From Lamellibrachia columna (Eukaryota > Annelida > Polychaeta > Sabellida > Siboglinidae): a stretch of DNA of 64,000 nt. Location: assembly GCA_963662155.1 (NCBI GenBank), contig OY759269.1:11383574-11447573 (forward strand), in the 5' to 3' direction. The notes below the pieces were generated by a model. The model was not told the origin of the DNA and did not search any database. It was given only the letters and a program-made list of their open reading frames with translations. Position numbers and translations under genes: made by a program. This document shows, piece after piece, positions 53,201 to 62,884 of this stretch (the first letter of the stretch is position 1; the number at the start of each line of letters is the position of its first letter).

Positions 53201-55365
53201 CATGTCGTCCTCAATGGTTCTATTACGTCCCCAATAAAATTAGACGGGACCGACATTAACGTGATCATCCGAGTCACGAGAGATACACATTCTCCAATGT
53301 TGAGAGCCAGGTTTTTACACCAAACATACCCGTGCTCGGTTCGGGTCTTGAACCCAGAGCTCTGGCATGTAAAGCGGATGTGCTAACCACTACACTACGC
53401 CTCTTCTTAAGCCTCCGAGTCAGCCCTGTTCTTGTGTATAGTTAGCACTAGCTTGTGGTAATAATAAGTTTAACTATATAAGTATGTTAATAAATAAATT
53501 ATGTGTATAATCATTATACCCATCTCAATGTGATTTAACCATTTTTTGCTTATTGTTATTTCTCATACGTGCCAACGAATGGACTGGTACGGATTTTGGC
53601 ATCTCGCAAATATTAGTAAAACAATATAATTAGAATCTTCGTCAGAGAATGCGAGATAAAACAGTTTATCTAACAACTGTTTTGCCTACAGGCGCCAGAC
53701 CAACAAGGGACAGTTGCTGATGAAACGCTGCACAATCCAAAATAAATACACATCATTAATAGTCCACTATTATAAATCACTTGCCATATGCGATATGTAG
53801 TGGTTTATATATTCGCAGCTAGTCATATTCATCCAGTGGTTAGAAACGTACCATGTTGAGAAGTGTGCGTAGACATGCATGAAGGCGACTTCCCTTTCTC
53901 TCCAGACTCTGGGTTGAACACACTGGGGAGAATTCTCCCGTCAACTTCACTTCGTGGGCGGCGTTTGGCGTCCCCATCGCTGTCATCAACCTCGTCTTCC
54001 TCTGGCTCTGGATGAATTCCTTCTACCTCGGCCTCAGGTAAGTGTATCGGAACAAATTAATTGATAAAAGAGAAAATAGATGTCGTAAAAACAATGCATG
54101 CGTGCATTATACAAGACTGCAAACCACCGAATCTACAATTTCTACGCGCAATACATGTTGCTAATCACAATAGTGTGTTTAATAGGATTCAGCGATTTGT
54201 GTATGCTAGTCTTTAAGCTGTTGTGTAGCCTTTACACCAGTTGTGGGAATTGTTATAAGTAATTGCAGTGTTTTAGAGCTGCTTTCTACAAGTAATCGAT
54301 AATACTGAAATAGGCTGTGAATACCTTATTCCTTATAGCAGTTGAACAAAAGTGAGAAACAATCTGTCGTGTATAGCGCTATGTGTTGCTTAGGAGGTTT
54401 CAAATTATATTAAAATAAAATGTTAGAATATATACTAGTGTATACACTAATAGCAATAATTTACAATAAAACGATCTGACTGTGTACCTTTAGCAGATTG
54501 AATTATACAAGTTGAGCTCGATATCAGCGGAATCGATTCACTACCAGTCAAGAAGCGTGTTACTTAGTGAAACGATATGTTAGTGAAACCATCGCCCGGC
54601 TTGTAACGGCTAGTTTAAGAGTATAAGTAATACGTGTCTTGAGAAGTAATTTGTTCAATAATAATGTTAGTGAAATGTTGGTCAAAAAAGTAATTGCTTC
54701 CATTTTTCAAATCGCAATTGCTCAAAAGATATTTCCTAGAAATATTGTCATATACATATATGGCTGAAGCTCGTGCATATATCGGCATAAAGTAGCTTAC
54801 ATGACTAAACTAAGTGTAATTTGTATCTCTAGTCATTGTGAGGGGAATAATACATAATTTTTGAGGCACATTTGTCTATAGACATAAACGTCAGTTCAAT
54901 GTACTTAGTGTTAACTGCATAACACAGGCAAGACTGGTAGAGCTAATCGGACAACGGCGACCTTTCTCTGTTTTAGAAATCTAATATTAACGTGATTTTT
55001 TTCCAGGAGCACTTTTGGCTGTTTCTTGGAGGAAGACAAGACTGTGGAGGAAGACCAGACTGTGGAGGAAGACCAGGCTGTGCAGGAAGACCAGACTGTG
55101 GAGGAAGACCTGACTGTGGAGGAAGACCAGACTGTTGAGGAAGACCAGGCTGTGCAGGAAGACCAGACTGTGGAGGAAGACCTGACTGTGGAGGAAGACC
55201 AGACTGTTGAGGAAGACCAGGCTGTGCAGGAAGACCAGACTGTGGAGGAAGACCTGACTATGGAGGAAGACCAGGCTGTGCAGGAAGACCAGACTGTGGA
55301 GGGCTATCTCCGTCGCGAACATAACAAGTTGGGACCAATCAGGTGCGAGTATCTACGCGTGCGCG

Positions 55366-55458
<93 letters not shown>

Positions 55459-58400
55459 TTGTGTGTGCGTGCGTAAGTTGAGCTGGCTACAAGAAATGAG
55501 GGAGGGTCGAAGGGAGCGATGGCGAGAGGGATCGAGGGAGTTTGTAGCTTGTAGTGTTTTTAAATGCTATCATAGCTTTATCATTTACTATAAAATATAT
55601 TACTGCAAAATTTACACTAAGCATTAGTCTAGCACACATATAGTTCGCACTGATGATGACATTGATATTTCACATAGACCCTCACATTCCCTGTGTATTC
55701 CGTGTTGTCAGCGCGGACCAGATTCTCGTGACGGTGCTGCTCCTCACCCTCGTTACGTTGTGGGTGTTCCGGGAGCCAGGGTTCATGGCCGGCTGGGCAC
55801 ACTACTTCCCCAAAGGGTAAGTAAGTCCAACTATAGCATCACTGATTTCTGTCTACATCAACCCCAAAGCAAAAACTACCCCCGCTTGTAACCCTCTCGG
55901 GTGGAAGAGACTGTACGTTGGCTAGTGAGAGATAATATCACTTTATTCAGACGTACATGATATCGTTATATGGACCATCAACGAGTGCAGTACTACACGA
56001 AGGAGAAGTTGGACAATCGTTTCGAACATCGGTAGGAGTACGCCAGGGATGCCTTTTGTCGCCAGTGCTGTTCAACCTATACCTTGAAAATATCATGCAA
56101 GAAGAATTTGCTAAATGAGCAGTTAATAGTCACATGATATACAGAAAAGATAGTACAGCAATAAAGATTAAACACGATGTATAGCATTGTTAATTTACAT
56201 GTACATGAGAAAAATAACTCAGAAAATTTGAGCAGTTTAGTTATACGAAACTACCGACCAGCTCCGTATCAGTTAACCAATGACAAACGTCATACACCCC
56301 CCAAGGACACTCCGATAAGCATTTGTACGTATTTTACGTTTGCCCAGATACATGGTCGACGCTACCCCAGCCGTGCTCATAGGACTGTTGTTGTTCGTCA
56401 TTCCGGCGAACTTTACAGGATCCAGTGGAAAGGGCGGTATGTCTCCCTTTAAATTAAACCTAGATGTCTAGATTAACCAGATGTCATGAACACCGTTATG
56501 TATATGAATACATCGCGTGGTTAACATTTTATATATTAAAATCACCTTTAAACAACAGGATACGTTTTTAAAATTGACAGTGTGGTTTGTAAAATGCGTG
56601 AATCAGCGCGAAGCAGCAGCAAATCGAAGAACTTCTTTAGCATTTACTTTTATTTCGTCCAACAAAGGGAAATGATATGCACTGCGTGGTGATGACTCCC
56701 AGTATTTGACGTTCATGGGAACCAGACTCATAAATTGTACAGCACCTTTCTGGTGCCATATAAATCAAGAAATATTGACGACATTGCGTGCCCATTTTCC
56801 CGCCAGGCACGGTACCGACTCTGATGGACTGGGAGACGATGCAGAGACGATTCCCCTGGGCTGTCGTCATGCTGATGGGGGGCGGCTTCACACTGGCGAA
56901 AGCTTGTGCGGTACGTTGATATTCCGCCGGGCAGTTGTGTGTGTATCGAAACACAATTCGGTATTAAATGTACAACGTCTTATCGTTGTTAACGTAAACG
57001 ACACTGATTCCCCAAGTGGCATATTGGCAGCGCACCAGTTTTTTTAATGAACCTTTCTTAACATGAGTTTATGGTTATCTGACTCGAATATCATGTTTAC
57101 ATTGAATGCTGAACGACATTCATTAACACATAACGGTCCAATTATATTCAGCAATAGCGGATCATGTAAACACACTTGGAGGGTCAGAATGTTAGAACAG
57201 ATAGACGCAGATAGACACATATAGACACAGATAGCATGATTTTACAATACAAATTAACAGAATTGGTACCTCTTATAAGTAACTGCAATATTTCTCGTTG
57301 ACCAGGGGCGATATTGTTATCACCAATGGTGGGTCCACCCTAACATTTGCTCCGGTTGCCGCGTCAACCTAAGGTACGCTTTACTAAAAATGTCTTGGTT
57401 CGGCAAATGTAACACGCTTCGATGTTTCGAAGCGAAACTTAACGTACTAATTAAAAGCTATAAAATGATTGTGATTTAAAGTACAACTATTATCCGTGGT
57501 GTCCGCCAGGAGTTGATATGTGCAGAAATAGTTGATATGTGCAGAAATAGTGTTGGTGGTATCCGCCAGGGGTTGGTATAGCTACTGAGATAACCACTGG
57601 TAGCAGGAGCAGGGCGATTGACACGTGGTGCACAAGTATAGGGAGCAGTATGTGGATAACAAATGCCAGAACAACGAGTCTTACCAAACGGTTTATTTCC
57701 CTGGTACTGCTTCTATAATTGCAACCACACTTGAATCATTCCGAAATACGTCATGACATTAATACGTTATGACTTAATTACAGAAACAGTGGCGGATCCA
57801 GGGATTCCATGGGTTGATGTGGACCCTCTATTTTTGTCGAAACCAGCTTAGCTACTTTCAACCCTCCCGCAATTAACCCCGAACTTTTTCTTGCCAGCGA
57901 AACCCTCACGGTTAATTTCTATATCCGTTCCTGCAGCAATCCGAAGACACTGACAACGCTTGCAGCAACAAAACCAGTATATTATCGGACTGTTGCAGGT
58001 TTCGGGTTTGTCCAAGTGGATTGGGAAACATCTCGTCTTCGATGATCTGCCGCGCTGGTTCATGCTTCTGGTCATCCTCATCCTGGTCGCTCTGATGACG
58101 GAAGTGACCAGCAACGCGGCGACGTGCAGTCTGCTCATGCCCATAGTCGCCCCGCTCGTGAGTAAAAACATGTTAAGTTCCCCTCTTGATTCATTTAGCC
58201 TACCGCCATTCGTTAATCAGATTCATTGATATACATTTAGCCTTGATGTTCAAATCTGTAGTGCATTTACCAGTAATATGCCCATCTGATTGCATCAAAA
58301 CGTAATAAAAAAATTGTACACAAGAACGTTCATGTCGTTGATTCTATAGATAGAGACAAGCGAAACAAATTGATTGAGCACCTTTGACAAGATTGCCAGC

Positions 58401-59282
58401 CAAAGCAACAGGCTCCAGGTGGCAAGTGGACAAAGAAACCATTGGTTTGTCGAGAGTCCAACGATTATTCATTTATGTATAACCCGCGCTTATGTAAATT
58501 ATTTTTATTTAAACGTATTTTACAGTTTTTAAATTGAACTTTTACAACTCACGATAAATTAAAGCCACCCTACAGATGACGTACCGTGTCGCTTTCGAGG
58601 AATTTATGATAGCTATAGTTGGTTAACTGAATGACTGTTTTACGAGACATTGTAACATTGAATTTATTACTGTTTCAAATATCTCGATTGGTTATAAACA
58701 ATATCCGTACAAAACGTGTTAATATTGTGATCTTTCTCCTCTTAATAATTTCGAAAATACACGATGTAGCTATGCTTTGACATATGCCAGTTTCACGACA
58801 ACGATTTTCGCCGGATGATGTTTTGTTTGTTCTGTAAAATCCCCGTTTTATACAATTACTGACGGTAAATATATTGCAACAATAAAGATTAAACCACGAA
58901 GTGTAACACTGTTAATTTAGATGTTCTCTGAGATCGAAAATTCCAGATTATTTGGGCATTTTAAACGACACAAACGGCTGGTATTGTTTGCTTACAGGCG
59001 ATCAACATGGGCCTCAACCCGCTGTATCTGATGCTTCCCGTCTGCTTCGCGACGTCTTTTGCCTTCATGCTGCCTGCGGCCGCCCCGCCCAACGCCATCG
59101 TCTTCTGCTACGGCCGTCTCAAGACCACAGACATGGCGAGTACAACGTACAAGACATGCCGGGTTCTCCTAGACTTCTCGGATAGTATCTCTCTCCCTCC
59201 CTCCCCTTCTCTCTCTCTTTCCCTCTCTATCTCCCTCCCCTCTCTCTGTTTCTCTCTCTCTCCCTTCTCTCTCCCACCCTCG

Positions 59283-59324
<42 letters not shown>

Positions 59325-59376
59325 ATTCCCTCTCTCTCCCACGCTCTCTCTCTCCCAACCCCTCTCTCTCTCTCAC

Positions 59377-59419
<43 letters not shown>

Positions 59420-59646
59420 CCATCTCTCTCACACCCCCTCTCTCGTACATCACCTCTCTGAAACAACCCCTCTCTCTTCCTCTCTATCCCCCTCTCTCTC
59501 TCCTAATATGTTCCTTTATCCCTCCCTATCCCACTATCTCTCCTTCTCTCTCCCTTTATCCCTCCCTATCCCCCTCTCTCCCCCTCTCTCTCCCCCTCTC
59601 CCACCCCTCTCTCTCTCCCCTCTCTCCCCCACCCCTCTGTCACTCT

Positions 59647-59677
<31 letters not shown>

Positions 59678-60048
59678 CACATCTCTCTCTCTCCCTCTCT
59701 CTCACTCTCTCTCCCTCTCTGCCACTTCCTACCTCTCTTTCTCCTCCATCCTCTCTCCCCTTATCTCTCTCCCCCTCTCTCCTATCTATATTTCACTCTG
59801 CCCTCTCCAACCCTCTCTTTCACTCTCCCTCTCTACCAACCCCTCTTTCACACCCTCTCTCTCTCTCTCTTCGTTGAACTTGAAGTCTTGTTTTCTTGCA
59901 GATCAAGGCGGGTGCCATATTGGAAGTGATCTGTGTGTCAACGGTTGTGCTGGCGACGGAAACGTGGGGCATGTCTCTCTTCCACCTGGCTACTGTGCCG
60001 TGGAATACCACAACGCCGGGGAATGCCACCGACATGGGCATGATGTGA
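43349..60048 (+). CDS. SLC13A: SLC13-family Na+/carboxylate-sulfate cotransporter, right copy (14 exons)
   Basis: Head-to-head paralogue of the left gene. Exons: 43349-43471, 49151-49300, 49654-49769, 50602-50741, 51544-51646, 52661-52930, 53906-54037, 55007-55342, 55712-55816, 56348-56436, 56807-56910, 57999-58157, 58998-59135, 59902-60048. Total 2112 nt, 703 aa. Every exon except exon 8 has the same length and phase as its left counterpart; exon 8 is 216 nt longer, 12 extra 18-nt units. No frameshift or premature stop is seen in the joined reading frame, so both copies look functional. About 45 amino-acid differences from the left copy lie outside exon 8, concentrated in exons 5, 6 and 14 (predicted loop and C-terminal tail), while the transport motifs are nearly unchanged. 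The first SNT-type motif is CNT here too. Confidence 0.92.
43967..44028. repeat. (ACGC)n microsatellite, right intron 1
   Basis: About 14 CACG units then CACC units. Confidence 0.95.
44030..45590. other. Right intron 1, proximal part
   Basis: Mirrors parts of the left intron 1 (for example 44340-44560 against 28430-28640). No gene recognised; short ORFs lack domains. Confidence 0.6.
45591..47587. repeat. 25-bp minisatellite, ~80 units, right intron 1
   Basis: Unit GTGACCAGAGGTACTGGGTC plus CAAAC. Main variants: GACC/GACT, ACTGGG/ACTAGG, CAAAC/CAACC. Units near 47330-47520 lose one base. No array at the matching left position. Confidence 0.95.
47690..49150. other. Right intron 1, distal part conserved with left arm
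   Basis: Mirror of about 21520-23120. No recognised gene; conservation is explained by the duplication itself. Confidence 0.6.
49151..49300 (+). CDS. SLC13A: Right copy exon 2
   Basis: Acceptor TTTGCAG|GAGGC, donor TCG|GTGAGT. Encodes the [15 protein letters not shown] signature and the following helix. Confidence 0.93.
49654..49769 (+). CDS. SLC13A: Right copy exon 3
   Basis: [20 protein letters not shown] through GVKPK. The donor here is AGAG|GTAAAT, weaker than the left copy's GTAAGT. Three further donor-like units follow at 50259-50375. Confidence 0.92.
49785..50195 (-). mobile_element. LINE 3' end in right intron 3
   Basis: Same insertion as 20430-20885 in the left arm, opposite orientation as expected from the inverted duplication. 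It carries GAGCTC, CAGAATCATTAAGCATTA and the degraded NELP-type RT tail. It ends beside a (TA)n at 50200-50258. Confidence 0.75.
50259..50375 (+). repeat. Copies of exon 3 end plus donor (right)
   Basis: About 2.5 units of ~50 bp with GTTTAGGATTCTACTTACCC, GGTGAG and GTAAGT. Fewer than the eight of the left arm. Confidence 0.85.
50404..50601 (+). repeat. Three 66-bp copies of exon 4 acceptor plus exon start (right)
   Basis: Units 50404-50469, 50470-50535, 50536-50601. The acceptor AG survives at 50468-50469 (TTTCAG|GTTGACG), is lost at 50534-50535 (TTCCAA), and the true one is at 50600-50601. Read in the exon 4 frame, the last unit contains TAA (50585-50587). Confidence 0.88.
50602..50741 (+). 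CDS. SLC13A: Right copy exon 4 (first substrate motif)
   Basis: [20 protein letters not shown] motif helix and [14 protein letters not shown] loop. Acceptor TGTTCCAG|GTTGATG. Three 66-bp partial copies lie immediately upstream (50404-50601). Confidence 0.92.
50755..51065. repeat. TTCTTGTTCTTC pyrimidine tract, right intron 4
   Basis: Counterpart of the purine tract at 17100-17720. Begins ~14 bp after the exon 4 donor, shorter than in the left copy. Confidence 0.9.
51544..51646 (+). CDS. SLC13A: Right copy exon 5
   Basis: Loop exon ([20 protein letters not shown]) with acceptor GCCGTAG|GAATG and donor AAGG|GTAAGT. Confidence 0.88.
51704..52250. repeat. 33-bp minisatellite, ~16.5 units, right intron 5
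   Basis: Unit CATCATTTACCTTTGTTTTC plus TCAATGTTTTACA. The left intron 5 has a single equivalent (near 16165-16205). Open frames (11-residue periodicity) are not genes. Confidence 0.95.
52661..52930 (+). CDS. SLC13A: Right copy exon 6
   Basis: Charged loop followed by [17 protein letters not shown]. Acceptor GGCACAG|CACCTG, donor ACAA|GTAAGA. Confidence 0.92.
53240..53408 (-). mobile_element. tRNA-derived SINE, right intron 6
   Basis: On the minus strand: GTAGTGTAGTGGTTAGCAC (tRNA D-arm and A-box-like), then GCTCTGGGTTCAAGACCCGA (T-arm, B-box-like GGTTCAAGACC), followed by a non-tRNA body to about 53240. Absent from the left intron 6. A whole tRNA cannot be folded, so a SINE head is preferred over a gene. 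Confidence 0.6.
53906..54037 (+). CDS. SLC13A: Right copy exon 7
   Basis: [20 protein letters not shown] plus membrane helix. Acceptor CTCTCCAG|ACTCTGG, donor CTCAG|GTAAGT. Confidence 0.92.
55007..55342 (+). CDS. SLC13A: Right copy exon 8 (hexapeptide-expanded linker)
   Basis: 336 nt against 120 in the left copy. After STFGCFL there are 15 consecutive acidic hexapeptides of type EEDQTV, QEDQTV or EEDLTV (55029-55298), then [14 protein letters not shown]. The array stays in frame with no stop and lies in the predicted cytoplasmic linker before the GPIS-ADQILV helix. Confidence 0.9.
55029..55298 (+). repeat. 18-bp coding repeat in exon 8
   Basis: 15 units of GAGGAAGACCAGACTGTG type. A four-unit higher-order pattern ([24 protein letters not shown]) repeats about three times, suggesting block duplication by 72 bp. 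Confidence 0.92.
55368..55452. repeat. (GT)n microsatellite, right intron 8
   Basis: About 42 GT units starting 25 bp after the exon 8 donor. Confidence 0.95.
55712..55816 (+). CDS. SLC13A: Right copy exon 9
   Basis: Acceptor GTTGTCAG|CGCGG gives the in-frame junction [17 protein letters not shown]. Contains [10 protein letters not shown]. Donor AAGG|GTAAGT. Confidence 0.9.
55951..56118 (+). mobile_element. RTE-like LINE RT fragment, right intron 9
   Basis: Open frame reading [20 protein letters not shown] then [16 protein letters not shown]: the RT block around the [10 protein letters not shown] motif. No flanking motifs, so it is an isolated fragment. The left intron 9 lacks it. Confidence 0.75.
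56348..56436 (+). CDS. SLC13A: Right copy exon 10
   Basis: [20 protein letters not shown] and NFTGSSGKG. Acceptor TTGCCCAG|ATAC, donor GGCG|GTATGT. Confidence 0.9.
56807..56910 (+). CDS. SLC13A: Right copy exon 11
   Basis: [20 protein letters not shown] then [14 protein letters not shown]. Acceptor CCGCCAG|GCACG, donor GCG|GTACGT. Confidence 0.92.
57999..58157 (+). CDS. SLC13A: Right copy exon 12 (second substrate motif)
   Basis: [20 protein letters not shown] through [17 protein letters not shown]. Phase 0 at both ends. Donor CTC|GTGAGT. Confidence 0.93.
58998..59135 (+). CDS. SLC13A: Right copy exon 13
   Basis: [20 protein letters not shown] and [18 protein letters not shown]. Ends with the GC donor ATG|GCGAGT as in the left copy. 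Confidence 0.9.
59165..59875. repeat. CT-rich microsatellite, right intron 13
   Basis: 700 bp of CTCT/CCCT/CACC variants, ending 27 bp before the exon 14 acceptor. It directly supplies the pyrimidine tract region. Open frames here are low complexity. Confidence 0.95.
59902..60048 (+). CDS. SLC13A: Right copy exon 14 with stop
   Basis: [20 protein letters not shown] helix, tail with NTT and NAT sequons, TGA at 60046-60048. An AATAAA at 60600-60605 is the first obvious polyadenylation-type motif downstream, but it lies beyond the end of arm homology, so its use is uncertain. Confidence 0.9.
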   Translation: MKAGAILEVICVSTVVLATETWGMSLFHLATVPWNTTTPGNATDMGMM

Positions 60049-60285
60049 ATGGTCGTCAGGCTAAGGGAGCCTCTGGCACTGTAGTGATTTATGTCAGCTA
60101 AAACTAAGTGAAATATGAGCATTTCGGGTACTGATTCGTGTTACAGCAACGTAAGAATGATTTTAAAGACAATATTCGGGATGCCATTGGATTGTCATCA
60201 GGTCACATGATACTGATGTCCATGTGTTGGCTATCAATTATGTACCTCGATTGTCTGCTGAAGTTTAGATGTCAGCATTGAGTCA

Positions 60286-61040
60286 TTGACAGCCAGCAAA
60301 CCCATATTCATCCCAGTGCATACAATAGCAGATACACTTGGACAAGTATACTGCCAATATATGCCAGCATTGCATAATTGTGACACAACAAGTGTTTATG
60401 TGGACATGGATAAGCCACCGCATGGAAGGTATACTTATACGCATGATGACAGCCCACCAGCAGGCCTTTCTGACCTGGGAATTCACTAGAACAGTTAATT
60501 GTCCACTTATATGCTAGCGGCATATTTTATGACACTTAGTGAGAGTCTCCTGACAGTTTATATGTTTAAGAAAAATATCGTATGTTTTTATTTCTGTCGA
60601 ATAAAGAAAAAGAAAGAAAGAAATATATAAAAAGGATTCATCTCTGGGTGTGAATAAACTACGCTGTCACATGTTCTCCCAGAAACGGAGCAGCATAAAA
60701 AAATACCACCCACAAAGGATGTACTGCATCATCACTTCCTCGGGGTCAACTTCCAAGTTGCTGTGTGGCAGCAGGCAGACATAGCTAAACCTGTCTTACC
60801 ATCACCTGTTGGCAATGGACAGTGAACTGAAGCTGAAGCCAGAGCTTGTGAGCCTGGATCCAGCATGTATTGAGTTGATACATTGTTTCTGTGTATCGTC
60901 GACATGACTGGATCCAGCAACTGAGTTGATACATTGTTTTTGCGTATCATCGAAATACCAGGCCCGCCGATGCAGCTGCTACAAGCAAAATGCGGAATGC
61001 ACAGACATGTGCACGTGTCAACATGGTGAGGACTACTCCA
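60286..61040 (+). pseudogene. Remnant of a repetitive invertebrate CxC-rich ORF family
   Basis: Pieces in order: PIFIPVHTIADTLGQVYCQY and ALHNCDTTSVYVDMDK (60301-60420, the 'HALTGCDTTS..GKGK'-like block), KDVLHHHFLGVNFQVAVWQQ (about 60715-60775), then ACIELIHCFC and RRCSCYKQNAECTDMC with GED (about 60862-61035, a Cys-rich tail). These blocks in this order recur in uncharacterised, often TE-associated proteins of invertebrates. Frame changes and stops lie between them, so this is broken. Confidence 0.5.
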
Positions 61041-61089
61041 ATCGTCTGTAGTATCAGCAAGTCGATTCGGATTCTTCTTTACCAGACAA

Positions 61090-61545
61090 CACATAGGACA
61101 ATTATGATAGTGGCTGATTAGTTTCAACATTATCAGTCATTACTTGATGTATGCCTAAATATGTTACCTGCCCCGATTCGGTGTCATTTCCATTACATGT
61201 AACATCCATATCATGATTCTTTCGCAATGTTTTCATAGATGCAAAGAGAATCGATTCCGTTTTACCAAGGTAGGGTGATAACTTGTTACCTACCAACCAT
61301 TCCTGTACCAACATCAATTCCGTACTCAGGGCCAACTCTGTTTTATACGCATCTTTCCAAGTACCATTAATGAAGAATCATCCGCGTATAGCAGAAGTTT
61401 ACCCATGACAGATTCAGACATATCGTTTACATAGACAAGAAATAAGAGCGGCCCAAGTATGGAACCTTGCGGTACCACACACGTTATATCATATACGGAT
61501 GATATCGCACCATTTACATCAACTACCTGTTACCATCCATGGAAA
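61090..61545 (-). mobile_element. LINE RT fragment (minus strand)
   Basis: Blocks VVPQGSILGPLLFLVYVND, LLLYADDSS and ELMLVQEWLVGNKLS followed by LGKTESILFAS: the catalytic and thumb part of a non-LTR RT. Frame is broken near 61340. Different from the intron 5/1 LINE family. Confidence 0.8.
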
Positions 61546-61769
61546 CTGTTTGCTTCTTACACAAGTGATTAGATTTGAATAGAGTTAGCTATGTGCACAA
61601 GAGGCGTGAACTTGAACTGAATAAAACTGGTTCCACAGCCACTCAAGCATGACATTGGACTTGCACGCCCTTGCACTGACACAGCTGCAAAGTGCACAGC
61701 TGTTAATTGGACACAACAACTACTACTAGTGCAAACCAACTGCCACTATTCGTGCAAACCATCTACATA

Positions 61770-62580
61770 CCATGTCGCCTGGTGAAATAAAGCAAGACAT
61801 TGCTGAGATTAAGTTTTCGCTAAACTTCATATGTAAAACCTTGGAGGATGTAAAAACATATAATGAAAAAAATTAGAAATCTATCAAATAACTATTGAAA
61901 GCATTGAAGGAGAAAGATGAACGCATATATGCCTTGGAGACCAAGGTTAACGAACTAGAACAATACTCGAGGAAAAGAAATATCCTTGTAACCGGACTAG
62001 ATCTACACAGCTTCGCACACGCGACATCCCCCAAGGTAGACAAACAAAGAACCGAACATCTACCACCGCTCCCGTTCATCTACCACCGCTCCCTTACATC
62101 TACCACCACTCCCGTACATCTACCACAGCTCCCTTACATCTACCACCGCTCCCGTACATCTACCACCGCTCCCTTACATCTACCACCGCTCCCGCCGACC
62201 TGTGCACAGAGGACAACGATGACATCAGCGAATCGGCCATCATGCGAAAAAACTTTGTTAACTTTGCCAAAAATAAGCTAAACGTGCCACTAAATGATCT
62301 GGAAATCACCGCAATACACGATCTTCCAAAGTGGAAGGACGGCACACAGCCGGTGATTGTGCAACTGCTATCACCCGACAAGAAGAGTGCACTAATGCGT
62401 AAACGTGCGATGTTGCGGGGCAGCAAAGTATACCTAAATGATCATCTATCCCAGACAACAGTGAGCTATTTCGCGAGGCAAGACGGTTGAAGAAAGACAA
62501 CAAAATCTTCAGTGTGTGGACCTTAAACTGCAAGGTATTCATCAAGAAAATCGAACATGCGTAGAGGCTCCACGTTATCA
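61770..62580 (+). mobile_element. LINE ORF1 remnant
   Basis: Starts near MSPGEIKQDIAEIKFSLNFI, then a coiled-coil stretch (KALKEKDERIYALETKVNEL) into EQYSRKRNILVTGL, then after a 20-bp repeat insertion NFAKNKLNVPLNDLEITAIH and KKSALMRKRAMLRGSKVYLN. Coiled coil plus RRM-like fold is the usual ORF1 layout of L1/CR1-type elements. Stops at 61873 and 61888 and a frame change across the repeat show it is dead. Confidence 0.7.
62056..62195. repeat. 20-bp repeat inside LINE ORF1
   Basis: Seven units of CATCTACCACCGCTCCCGTA type. It shifts the reading frame of ORF1. Confidence 0.9.
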
Positions 62581-62627
62581 ATGTACAGCAACTACGAGAC
62601 GAGATATTGTGCGCTAGTCTATGCCAA

Positions 62628-62805
62628 AGAACACTGCGATGTCTACGAACAATGCTATGTCTAAGAACACTACTATGTCGAAGAACAATGTTATGTGTAA
62701 GAACACTAATATGCGTAAGAACACTGCCAAGAACATTGCGAAGTCTAAGAACACTTTGTCTAAAACACTGCTATGTCTGAGAACACTACTGTGTCTATAA
62801 CCACC
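62628..62805. repeat. Degenerate ~18-21-bp repeat
   Basis: About nine units of AAGAACACTGCTATGTCT type between ORF1 and ORF2 remnants of the LINE. Confidence 0.8.
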
Positions 62806-62884
62806 AAATGACAGAACAATCTGATCAGTCATACCTCTTACATCTTGGTGGTATTGAAGAAAATAGTTTAAAACACATTCTTGA

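Larger units (their letters stand above)
37912..60185. repeat. Right arm of giant inverted duplication
   Basis: Approximate limits; about 22.3 kb. Mirror image of 615-34115 with its own insertions (2.6-kb element, SINE, RTE fragment) and its own arrays (77-, 25-, 33-bp). The 34116-37911 spacer is not duplicated. Confidence 0.85.

Noticed and set aside
55678..55711. Earlier exon 9 acceptor (CATAG|ACCCTC) in the right copy
   Set aside because: It breaks the frame with exon 8. The AG at 55710-55711 restores GPIS-ADQILV and matches the left copy.
59136..59145. GT donor 4 nt after the end of exon 13
   Set aside because: It shifts the frame into exon 14 in both copies; no compensating acceptor was found.
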